Program-made: the position numbers and the translations under genes | The notes under the pieces: generated by a model | The model's database searches: none | What the model saw: only the letters and a program-made list of their open reading frames with translations | What the model was told of the DNA's origin: nothing | DNA from: an uncultured Acidaminococcus sp. | GTDB lineage: Bacteria > Bacillota_C > Negativicutes > Acidaminococcales > Acidaminococcaceae | NCBI GenBank assembly: GCA_900314165.1 | Contig: OMUE01000183.1 | Coordinates: 1 to 13,141, forward strand | Direction of reading: 5' to 3' | DNA: 13,141 nucleotides | Shown here: positions 6,320-13,010 of the stretch, piece after piece | Numbering within the stretch: the stretch's first letter is position 1 | How the letters are laid out: each line of letters starts with the position of its first letter

Positions 6320-7132
6320 CTAGATTCCTAAAAGTTGTTTCAGCAGCTGGAGCTGTCCGGCCTGTTGAGCAGCAGATTCCTCTGCCCGGACCCAAAGGCC
6401 TTGTCCTGATCTATGGCAGGGCGTTCCATAGGCCCTGCTGAGGTTTTCGTCCGTCAGTACTTCTGCAGGGATTCCCTGGGCCAGGACCGTGCCCTGAGCC
6501 ACCAGGATCAGTCTCGTGCAATAGGCCGCAGCCAGAGCCAGGTCATGGACGGAAGTAATGACCGTCCGGCCCAGCCGGGCTAAAAGGCTGCACAACTGAC
6601 ACACCCGTTGGGCGTACACGAAATCCAGGCCCGTGGTAGGTTCGTCCAAAATATACAGCTGAGCCTGCTGCAGCAGGATCCGGGCAAAGAACACTCTTTG
6701 CTGCTGGCCTCCGGACAATAGATTCACAGGGGTATCCAAATCATCGGATAGCCCCACGACGCCTAAAGCCTGCTTCACCAGCTCCCGTTCGGTCACTCCT
6801 TCCCGGGCATACCAGGACAAGTAGGGATACCGCCCTGTCAGCACCACTTCCCCCGCCGTATAGGAAAAGGGCAGCGGCCGCTCCTGGGGCAGATAGGCAA
6901 GGATTTTCGCGATAGCCTTGCGGTCGTAGGAAGCCAAAGGCTTATCCAGCAGGATAGCCTGACCGCCCAACAGAGGCTGGATGCCCGCTAACGTCCGCAG
7001 CAGCGTGGTCTTGCCGGCCCCGTTGGGACCGATGAGGCCGATGTATTCCCCGGGAGCGGCGTGAAAAGCCACGTCCTGCAGGACTGTTTTTTCTTTGTAG
7101 CCCAGGATTCCCTGTTCTATAGAAGCCAGCAT
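6320..7132 (-). CDS. ABC transporter ATPase, iron chelate/corrinoid type (FecE/BtuD/HmuV family)
   Basis: 270 residues with a complete ATPase core: Walker A GPNGAGKTT (35-43), Q-loop Gln83 in YLPQER, signature LSGGQQQR (139-146), Walker B LYILDEP (159-165) and switch His196. LTGRYPYL after the Q-loop and the overall pattern match the FepC/FhuC/BtuD group, which drives import of siderophores, haem or vitamin B12 across the inner membrane. AAAGGA lies seven bases before the start, which is only one base after the TGA of the substrate-binding protein gene. In this family a FecCD/BtuC-type permease gene is normally adjacent; none is here, so the partner must be elsewhere or the ATPase serves another permease. 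The substrate cannot be read from the ATPase. Confidence 0.93.
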   Translation of the reverse strand: MLASIEQGILGYKEKTVLQDVAFHAAPGEYIGLIGPNGAGKTTLLRTLAGIQPLLGGQAILLDKPLASYDRKAIAKILAYLPQERPLPFSYTAGEVVLTGRYPYLSWYAREGVTERELVKQALGVVGLSDDLDTPVNLLSGGQQQRVFFARILLQQAQLYILDEPTTGLDFVYAQRVCQLCSLLARLGRTVITSVHDLALAAAYCTRLILVAQGTVLAQGIPAEVLTDENLSRAYGTPCHRSGQGLWVRAEESAAQQAGQLQLLKQLLGI

Positions 7133-7133
7133 A

Positions 7134-8093
7134 TCAATATCCTTTCAACAGCTGCCCGGCAGGCAGCGGAAACAGTTCTTTGCCAAAGGCCCCGTTAGCC
7201 ATGGCTTTGATGCCGTAGATCACCATGGGGGATGCATCATATACGTATTTGTCCTGCAGGGGCACCCTGTGGTGCAGCCCCTTCAGGCCCTGCAGGGAAG
7301 GATCTGCAAAAAACGCGTCCTGAAATTTATTGTAAACTTCCTGCTCCGCCTCATAGGGCTGGGACACCAGGAAGAAATCCGGATCTGCTTTCAGGATCCC
7401 TTCCCGTGTCAGCTCCTGGCCGTTTTTGATACCGGCCTCCCGGAGCCCGTTGCGAAAGCCGGCCAGACGGCTCAATTCATCGTACAGGGACCCTTCGCCC
7501 CCATAGCGGCTCATAAGGGATACCAAAAGACCTACAGGCCGGGGCTGGGGCTGCTGGGACACCACCTCATGGATTTGCTGCAATTCCGTATCCATCTGCT
7601 GCAGCACCTTTTGGCCTGCAGGTTCCCGTTGCAGCACCTTGCCCATAAGCTGTACATTATCCCGGATTTGCTGAACAGTGACGGGCCCGTAGCACAGCAC
7701 CACGGGAATGCCCATTTCCTCCACTTTGGCCACAAGGCCCGGGTCGGACCACTGGGAGCCGAAGAACACGTCCGGGGCCAGCTTCACTACCATTTCCGGG
7801 GTCAGCTGGCTGAATTTCGGTGCCACGGTTTTCGTCTCTCCGGCGATAAAGGACAGGCCCGGCTCGATGTCCAGCACATAGACACCGGCTAAATGGTCCG
7901 CCGGCACCAGGGTCAGCACCGTTTCGTCCAGGTGAAGGGAATCCGTCAGTACCTTTTTCGGAACGGTTTTGAGCGTAATGGTTTTGCCCCGCACGTCTGT
8001 GACGGTGTAGCCCGTGGAAGCAGGTTTAGGTGCGGTGCCGCAGGAAGACACAAAAAGGCAAACAATGAGCAGCAGAACTTTAAATATGGCCAT
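7134..8093 (-). CDS. Periplasmic substrate-binding lipoprotein (FecB/BtuF family)
   Basis: 319 residues. The lipoprotein signal ends at VSSC with Cys18 as the lipidated residue, so it is tethered to the cytoplasmic membrane facing the periplasm. The mature part has the helical-backbone binding-protein fold of the FecB/BtuF group: VTDVRGKTITL near the start, QLTPEMVVKLAPDVFFG at about 91-107, and ADPDFFLVSQP in the C-terminal lobe. It would hand a ligand from the outer-membrane receptor to an ABC importer. AAGGGGG lies six bases before the ATG. It heads the operon with the ATPase and exbB-exbD-tonB and has its own promoter. Ligand unknown: ferric chelate, haem and corrinoid all remain possible. 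Confidence 0.9.
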   Translation of the reverse strand: MAIFKVLLLIVCLFVSSCGTAPKPASTGYTVTDVRGKTITLKTVPKKVLTDSLHLDETVLTLVPADHLAGVYVLDIEPGLSFIAGETKTVAPKFSQLTPEMVVKLAPDVFFGSQWSDPGLVAKVEEMGIPVVLCYGPVTVQQIRDNVQLMGKVLQREPAGQKVLQQMDTELQQIHEVVSQQPQPRPVGLLVSLMSRYGGEGSLYDELSRLAGFRNGLREAGIKNGQELTREGILKADPDFFLVSQPYEAEQEVYNKFQDAFFADPSLQGLKGLHHRVPLQDKYVYDASPMVIYGIKAMANGAFGKELFPLPAGQLLKGY

Positions 8094-8118
8094 AGGATCC
8101 CCCTTTCATTACCACTTA

Positions 8119-8147
8119 ATTATAAAAAGGAGCTGTCGCCAGTGCAA
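8119..8147 (-). promoter_or_regulatory. Promoter of the transport/TonB operon, inside a terminator hairpin
   Basis: On the minus strand TTGCAC (8147-8142), 17 bases and a perfect TATAAT (8124-8119) lie 26-54 bases before the substrate-binding protein start. The -35 hexamer is in the hairpin loop and its edge, and the -10 starts in the hairpin's T tract. The same hexamers and spacing occur before the DUF3298 gene. Confidence 0.55.
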
Positions 8148-8159
8148 CAGCTCCTTTTT
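8124..8159 (-). terminator. Perfect hairpin terminator after the receptor gene
   Basis: Arms AAAAAGGAGCTGT (8124-8136) and ACAGCTCCTTTTT (8147-8159) form a perfect 13-bp stem around a 10-base loop, with T runs on both strands. It can end the receptor transcript on the minus strand 236 bases after the stop codon. The symmetric A/T ends would also stop plus-strand transcription. Confidence 0.85.
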
Positions 8160-8179
8160 AATTTTTTCTAAAAGAGTGA

Positions 8180-8383
8180 GTCCTCTGGACGGACACCCCC
8201 ACCACCGGCTACGCGAACCCACCACCATCCTTACGGATGGTCCCCCGCCCTTAAAAAGGGCGGACAGAGAGGAGGCTGATAGCTCTAATCAGACTTGCCC
8301 CCGCTGAAGCGAGGGCGGACAGGGCGCTGCCCAGCGGCCAGGCCAGCGGCCGCCTCTTCGCTCTTTGCTCTTCGCTTTTCGCT
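8180..8383 (-). repeat. Mosaic 3'-UTR repeat, copy B
   Basis: This fills the stretch between the receptor stop codon and its terminator; no gene is seen here. In the transcribed direction it starts with four heptamers AGCGAAA, AGCGAAG, AGCAAAG, AGCGAAG then AGG (8383-8353). It continues with GACAGGGCGCTGCCC in its plus strand, nearly identical to copy A, and the hairpins GCCCTCGC/GCGGGGGC (one mismatch), CCGCCC/GGGCGG (8263-8245) and ACCATCC-GTAA-GGATGGT (8241-8224) followed by GGTGGG. A second GGTGGTGGGGG and a GTCC/GGAC hairpin (8190-8180) end it. Order and spacing match copy A while stem bases differ. Confidence 0.72.
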
Positions 8384-8395
8384 TCTATCCGCGCA

Positions 8396-10309
8396 TCAGA
8401 AGCTATATTCCGCTCCGATGATGTACCGGCGGCCGGGCATAGGATAGTAGTCCTGAGTAATGGTGGCACCATAACCATTGCTTCCCGTTTCTGCATAGGC
8501 TGCATTATTCAGGTTATAGATGGAAGCAAAGCCCGTCCAATTCTTGCTGAATTTATATCGGGCATTCAGGTCCATGGTCAGGTAGCGGTTTTCTCCATAC
8601 CGTTGTCTGCTGAGACCGTTAGCAGCGCGGCCAGTCAGAGATACATTCCAAACAGTATCGTGGAAACGGACGCCAAATTGATAGTAGTTAGGGGCATAGT
8701 TCAGATCTTTTACATAAGAGGTATCATTTTTATTGGCTTCAACTTTCACATATGTATATGCAGCATTCACATCCCAATGCTTATCGATTTCATGGTTTAC
8801 AGATAAGGTCAAGCCACGTTTCTTTTCCTTATCAACGTTTTCAACATAATTATCCCAGTTAGGCATAACCTGCCAATTGATAGCATTATGCAGACGGCTG
8901 TAGAAGGCATTGATGCTGACATCAGTCTTCGGAGTTGCCTTGAAGTTATATCCCAAGTTCCAGACATTGCCTGTTTCCGGTTTCAAGTTTTCGTTGCCTA
9001 CATATTTACCCCACATACCATAATCAACGTAGTAATATAAATCGTCAATGGTCGGAGTTCTAAACACCTGGTTCCAAGACAGATAAGCGTTGCTGTCTTT
9101 GCTGAATTTCTTATTAATAGCAGCGCTGCCAGTAGTCCGATTCCCGGATTTACTATGGTCATCATAGCGGACACCAGTGTTTAATTGCCAGGTAGGTGCA
9201 AACTTCCATTGATCTTGCAGGAAGATTGCCTTGTTGTTATAACCTTTAGATCCGTTATAGCTTTGAGCATTTTCTGCCTTAGCATGACGATATTCTAAGC
9301 CGCCAACTAAAGTATTCATATCAGAGAGGACAAAATTCTGCTGACCTTCTAATGTCCAATCAGTTTCATTCATATCGCCCTGATTATAGTAGCTGTAATA
9401 ATTTCTATAAGCCTGTACATAGCCACTATTACCGGCATTGCGATTCCAATCATATTTTAAGCCCACATTATTTGTTTTCTTATTGATATGGGATGGAAAA
9501 TAAGAATAAGGATTGACGCTAAAAGGATTATTCCCATTCAAAATAGAATAATCATAATTGAAGGTTAGCCCATCGGAATCAGTAAAGTCTTGCGTCAGTT
9601 TCAGAGACACAGCATCCTGACGATAATCAGATTGTCCAGGCCACTTTTTAGTATCTCCGTTCGTATCTTTATATTTTGTATAAGAAGCTTTATTTCTGCC
9701 GGCAGCTACCTGAATACCGGTCTTGTCTACTTTACCGCCTACTATGGCACTTAAATCCTGTGTGCCCCAAGAGCCATAGCCAACGCGCACCTTACCTGTA
9801 GTCTCTTCGGGAGTCTTTGTAATGATATTAATGACGCCACCAACAGCATCGGAGCCATATAAAGTAGAAGAACCACCTTTAACGACTTCAATCCTTTCAA
9901 TCATGCCAACAGGGGGAAGAGTATTAGCATCAAACGTAGCTTTGGCCATGCTGCCCATGCTCTGGTTAAAGCGACGACCATCTACCATAACCAGTACACG
10001 TTGATCACCATTTAGAGAAATAAGGCTTTCGTAGGCACGCAAACCATTCTGCATTACTCTCGCCCCGGGCACATCTTCCAAAGCGTCCGTGACGGTACGA
10101 TAGCCCTTATTTTCAATGTCTTCGGCCGTAATGACGGTCACGTCAGCCGGAGTATCGGCCTTCGTGTTTTTCAACCGGTTCGCCGTAATAACAATGTCCT
10201 GGACAGGAGCTTCTTTGGCTTCTGAAGCCCATACACAGTTAGCGCCGCCTAAGGCAATGGTAGTCAGAATTGCCGCCGCTGCCGTTCTTTTTACCCACAA
10301 ATTTTTCAT
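8396..10309 (-). CDS. TonB-dependent outer-membrane receptor (BtuB-like)
   Basis: 637 residues. A signal peptide ends near VWA-S (28/29). A TonB box DIVITAN lies at 38-44, followed by the plug domain (about 50-165) with VLVMVDGRR, IERIEVVKGGSSTLYGSDAVGG (split at 137-158) and INIITK. A 22-strand barrel type region fills the rest and ends in the C-terminal Phe expected for BAM recognition. FRTPTIDDLY (416-425) and NENLKPE (439-445) match the FkaP...GNpnLkPE region of BtuB. There is no His between these motifs, which speaks against a classical haem receptor of the HemR type. It would import a ligand for the binding protein encoded next. AGAGGAAGG precedes the ATG. The barrel DNA is much poorer in GC (33-38% in three hand-counted lines) than the plug DNA (53% in one line), a sign of mosaic origin. 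Confidence 0.93.
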   Translation of the reverse strand: MKNLWVKRTAAAAILTTIALGGANCVWASEAKEAPVQDIVITANRLKNTKADTPADVTVITAEDIENKGYRTVTDALEDVPGARVMQNGLRAYESLISLNGDQRVLVMVDGRRFNQSMGSMAKATFDANTLPPVGMIERIEVVKGGSSTLYGSDAVGGVINIITKTPEETTGKVRVGYGSWGTQDLSAIVGGKVDKTGIQVAAGRNKASYTKYKDTNGDTKKWPGQSDYRQDAVSLKLTQDFTDSDGLTFNYDYSILNGNNPFSVNPYSYFPSHINKKTNNVGLKYDWNRNAGNSGYVQAYRNYYSYYNQGDMNETDWTLEGQQNFVLSDMNTLVGGLEYRHAKAENAQSYNGSKGYNNKAIFLQDQWKFAPTWQLNTGVRYDDHSKSGNRTTGSAAINKKFSKDSNAYLSWNQVFRTPTIDDLYYYVDYGMWGKYVGNENLKPETGNVWNLGYNFKATPKTDVSINAFYSRLHNAINWQVMPNWDNYVENVDKEKKRGLTLSVNHEIDKHWDVNAAYTYVKVEANKNDTSYVKDLNYAPNYYQFGVRFHDTVWNVSLTGRAANGLSRQRYGENRYLTMDLNARYKFSKNWTGFASIYNLNNAAYAETGSNGYGATITQDYYPMPGRRYIIGAEYSF

Positions 10310-10380
10310 AAACCTTCCTCTTTTCTTCGTAAAATATCACAGTGTATAGTGTACAACTTAATTAACTGTGGGGCAAATAG
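10310..10380 (-). promoter_or_regulatory. Short upstream region of the receptor gene
   Basis: Only about 70 bases separate the receptor start from the upstream terminator, so its promoter must lie here, but I see no clear -35/-10 pair; candidates such as TATACA or TATTTT lack a good -35. CACAGT (10338-10343) and ACTGTG (10365-10370) are inverted arms 21 bases apart and could frame an operator. The leader is too short to hold a cobalamin riboswitch, and I find no convincing Fur box. Confidence 0.35.
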
Positions 10381-10433
10381 AATAAAGGAGCGGTTGGCTA
10401 TAACTTTAAGGTATAGTCAACCGCTCCTTTATT
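10381..10433 (-). terminator. Long hairpin terminator after truA
   Basis: Arms at 10381-10402 and 10412-10433 pair over 22 positions with a single mismatch around a 9-base loop. The stem core contains GGAGCGGTTG, and A/T-rich ends give T-rich tails on both strands. It lies 170 bases after the truA stop codon and ends the ecfA1-ecfA2-ecfT-truA transcript. It also isolates the receptor gene. Confidence 0.85.
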
Positions 10434-10477
10434 AGGGATTGGGGATTAGGGGTGAGAGGTTAGTGTGCGCTGCACTG

Positions 10478-10608
10478 CCCCCTCGCCATCTACGATGGCC
10501 CTCTCCCCCTATGGGGGCGACAGCCCGCTGGGCAACGCACCCTCTTCGCTTTATTTCTTCCTTGTCCGCCGCAGGCGCCTTTTCACTTTTCGCTTTTCGC
10601 TTTTCACT
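10478..10608 (-). repeat. Mosaic 3'-UTR repeat, copy C
   Basis: In the transcribed direction it begins with heptamers AGTGAAA, AGCGAAA, AGCGAAA, AGTGAAA then AGG (10608-10578), the first of which overlaps the truA stop codon. A further AGCGAAGAGGG stretch (near 10540-10550) precedes the GC-rich core at 10478-10534. That core matches copy A in inverted orientation: GCCATC/GATGGC (10485-10499) stands in for GCCATTGC/GCAATGGC, and CCCCC-TAT-GGGGG (10505-10517) is nearly the same, with CCCTCT between in both. Between the core and the terminator (10434-10477) nothing else is recognised. Confidence 0.75.
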
Positions 10609-11350
10609 CATCATACGTCACATGTACGAGATACAGGCCCTGCGCGGGGGCGGCCATGCCGGCTTTCTTGCGGTTCTTTTCGGCCATGACCTGGGCAAAT
10701 TTTGCCACATCCCACTGACCGCTGCCCACTTTCACCAGACAGCCTACCAGATTCCGGACCATTCGGTAAAGAAAACCATCTCCCGTAATGGTAAAGGTGT
10801 ACAAATCTCCATCCTGAACCCAGTAAGCCTCTGTCATGGTCCGCACCGGAGACGTGTCCTGGCTGCCGGCGTTCTTGAAGGCAGAATAGTCGTGAGTGCC
10901 CACGATCAGCTTTGCCGCTTCGTTCATTTTCTCCACATCCAATGGTACCCGGACCTGCCACACCTGGTTCCGGACACAGGGATTGTATAAAGGATCATAC
11001 AGTACCTTGTACTGATACGTCTTATCCACCGCATCAAAGCGGGCATGAAACTCTTCCGGCACGTAAAAGGCTTCCCGGACAGAGATATCCTTCGGTAGAT
11101 GGGGCTCCAGGGCCCGACGGTAATTTTCCGGGGGAATAGGAGACGAAGTCACAAAGGAAATGACCTGGCCCAGGGCATGAACTCCCGCATCCGTCCGGCC
11201 TGCAGCTTTGATCAGGATAGGTTCTCCCAGCACTTCCGTAAGCGCCCGTTCCAGTACCTGCTGGACTCCCACGCCATTGGTCTGGCGCTGGAAGCCCTGG
11301 TAATTTGTGCCATCGTAGGCCACGATGGCCTTGATTCCGTGACGCGTCAT
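10604..11350 (-). CDS. truA: tRNA pseudouridine synthase A
   Basis: 248 residues. TruA converts uridines 38-40 in tRNA anticodon arms to pseudouridine. KAIVAYDGTNYQGFQRQ at the start is the family's N-terminal signature. GRTDAGVHALGQV has the catalytic Asp54, and the C-terminal lobe has NAGSQDTSPVRT and FLYRMVRNLVG. The frame is open five codons further (ATG at 11365), but the ATG at 11350 gives the ATGA overlap with the ecfT stop and is preferred. truA next to ecfT is a common Firmicute arrangement. The stop codon lies within the heptamer repeat of copy C. Confidence 0.95.
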   Translation of the reverse strand: MTRHGIKAIVAYDGTNYQGFQRQTNGVGVQQVLERALTEVLGEPILIKAAGRTDAGVHALGQVISFVTSSPIPPENYRRALEPHLPKDISVREAFYVPEEFHARFDAVDKTYQYKVLYDPLYNPCVRNQVWQVRVPLDVEKMNEAAKLIVGTHDYSAFKNAGSQDTSPVRTMTEAYWVQDGDLYTFTITGDGFLYRMVRNLVGCLVKVGSGQWDVAKFAQVMAEKNRKKAGMAAPAQGLYLVHVTYDE

Positions 11351-12153
11351 GCCGCCAGCCCCCATTTGAGAAAGGCCAGCACGGCAAACAGGGCCGCCAT
11401 AACCACAGCCGTCACACCGTCCCCTTTGCCGAACACCAGCTGATGCATGCGGGTCCGGCCTTCGCCACCCCGGTAGCAGCGGGCTTCCATGGCAAGGGCC
11501 AGCTCGTCTGCTCTCCGGAAGCTGGAGATAAACAGGGGAATCAGGATGGGCAGCATGTTCCTGGCCCGTTTCATGATATTGCCGGAGGAAAAATCTGCCC
11601 CCCGGGACATCTGAGCCTTCATGATCCGGTCCGTTTCTTCCAGCAGTGTCGGGATGAACCGCAGGGCAATAGTCATCATCATGGCCAGCTCGTGGGCAGG
11701 CACGCCCACCTTCTTAAAAGGCCGCAGCAGGGATTCTATGCCGTCAGTCAACACGATGGGCGACGTGGTAAACGTCATCAGGGAGGACACCAGGAGCAGC
11801 AGCACCAGCCGCAGGGACATCTTGACGCCCATGATGATGCCTTCCTCCGTCAGCGTCAGGAATTTCCAGCTCCACAAAACCTTGCCGGGATCCGTAAAGA
11901 AATGGATCACCATGGTTAGCATGATAATGACCCACAGGGGTTTGATGGACCGCAGCAATAGGCCTGCAGGCAGTTTGGCCAGCCCCGCTGCTACGATCAG
12001 GAAACCGATGAGCAGCCCGTAGGACACGGGAGAATTGGCCATAAAGACGAGAGCCATAAAGAACAATACGGACAAAATCTTCGTCCGGGGATCCAGATGG
12101 TGGATGCAGGAATTGCCCGGATAATATTGTCCCAATGTAATATCCGTCAGCAT
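11347..12153 (-). CDS. ecfT: ECF transporter transmembrane component EcfT
   Basis: 268 residues from the start chosen here. The protein has several hydrophobic helices (about 26-60, 75-87, 112-130, 155-170 and 250-265). The two cytoplasmic coupling motifs of EcfT, SRG in QMSRGADF (about 183-185) and ARC in MEARCYRGG (about 224-226), contact the two ATPases. EcfT joins the EcfA1-EcfA2 pair to interchangeable S components that bind vitamins or metals; no S component is encoded in the window, as expected for a shared (group II) energizing module. The frame can start at GTG 12162, but AGGGGTGG five bases before the ATG at 12153 favours the latter. It overlaps ecfA2 by 7 bases and truA by 4. Confidence 0.94.
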   Translation of the reverse strand: MLTDITLGQYYPGNSCIHHLDPRTKILSVLFFMALVFMANSPVSYGLLIGFLIVAAGLAKLPAGLLLRSIKPLWVIIMLTMVIHFFTDPGKVLWSWKFLTLTEEGIIMGVKMSLRLVLLLLVSSLMTFTTSPIVLTDGIESLLRPFKKVGVPAHELAMMMTIALRFIPTLLEETDRIMKAQMSRGADFSSGNIMKRARNMLPILIPLFISSFRRADELALAMEARCYRGGEGRTRMHQLVFGKGDGVTAVVMAALFAVLAFLKWGLAA

Positions 12154-13010
12154 GCTTTCCACCCCTTTGCTTGATCGATAGCCCGGATAAGCTCGGCCTT
12201 GGTAAGCGGCGTACCTTCGATGGGCACACCGGCATTCCGCAGTTCCTCTGCCAGCTTCACGCTTTCCGGCACATCCACGGACAATTTTTCCAAGGTATCC
12301 CGGTTATGGGTAAACAGTTCCCGGGCAGGACCATCCAGGTGCAGCCGGCTGTCACTCATGACCAGCAGACGCTGGGCATATTGGGCTGCCTCTTCCATGC
12401 TATGGGTAATGAGCAGTACGCCCATGTGCCGTTCTTTGAAGATCTTCATAAGCTGGTTAAAGATGTTGTCCCGGCTTACCGGATCCAGGCCGGCACTGGG
12501 TTCGTCCATAATCAGGTAGGCCGGTTCCATGGCAATGACACCGGCAATAGCCACCCGGCGCATCTGGCCTCCGGACAGTTGGAAGGGGCTGCGGGACGCA
12601 AATTCCTCGTAGTCCAGGTCCACAAAAGCCATAGCACTGCGTACAGCTTCTTCCACTTCCGATTCCGTCTTCCCCTGGTTGCGGGGGCCAAAGGCGATGT
12701 CTTCGTAGATGGTTTCTGCAAACAACTGGTGCTCCGGGTACTGGAACACCATACCCACCTGGTTCCGAGCCTGCTTGGCCTCAGGGCCCTTGCCGGACAG
12801 GTCCACCCCATCCACCAGCACCTTGCCCGTGGTCGGGTGCAGCAGGCCGTTCAGGTGCTCAGCCAGCGTGGATTTACCACTGCCCGTGTGGCCGATAAGG
12901 GCCACGAATTCGCCTTTTTCCAGCGTAAAGGACACGTCGTCCAGGGCTTTCTTTTCCAGGCTGGTGCCCGGCATATACGTATAGGAGATATGATCTACTT
13001 GGATGGACAT
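12147..13010 (-). CDS. ecfA2: ECF transporter ATPase EcfA2
   Basis: 287 residues. Walker A GHTGSGKST (40-48), Q-loop Gln90, signature LSGGQMRR (145-152), Walker B YLIMDEP (165-171) and switch His203 are all intact. YPEHQLFAETIYEDIAFGP after the Q-loop is the typical EcfA2 form and distinguishes it from EcfA1. The C-terminal extension (about 240-287) fits the dimer-contact region of ECF ATPases. With EcfA1 it hydrolyses ATP to power vitamin or metal uptake. The ATG lies inside the end of ecfA1 (16-base overlap); the nearest AAGGAG is 14 bases upstream, rather far, so translation may depend on coupling to ecfA1. Confidence 0.95.
   Translation of the reverse strand: MSIQVDHISYTYMPGTSLEKKALDDVSFTLEKGEFVALIGHTGSGKSTLAEHLNGLLHPTTGKVLVDGVDLSGKGPEAKQARNQVGMVFQYPEHQLFAETIYEDIAFGPRNQGKTESEVEEAVRSAMAFVDLDYEEFASRSPFQLSGGQMRRVAIAGVIAMEPAYLIMDEPSAGLDPVSRDNIFNQLMKIFKERHMGVLLITHSMEEAAQYAQRLLVMSDSRLHLDGPARELFTHNRDTLEKLSVDVPESVKLAEELRNAGVPIEGTPLTKAELIRAIDQAKGWKAC

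Noticed and set aside
8353..8383. CRISPR-like short repeats
   Set aside because: The 7-base units are directly adjacent with no spacers, and there are no cas genes in the window.
10310..10380. Cobalamin riboswitch ahead of the BtuB-like receptor
   Set aside because: Only about 70 bases lie between the receptor start and the upstream terminator, far less than a cobalamin riboswitch needs, and no conserved B12-box-like sequence is visible.
10432..10614. 60-codon minus-strand reading frame after truA
   Set aside because: It consists of the heptamer tract, the hairpin core and part of the terminator, and it overlaps the truA end. It is a by-product of the repeat.
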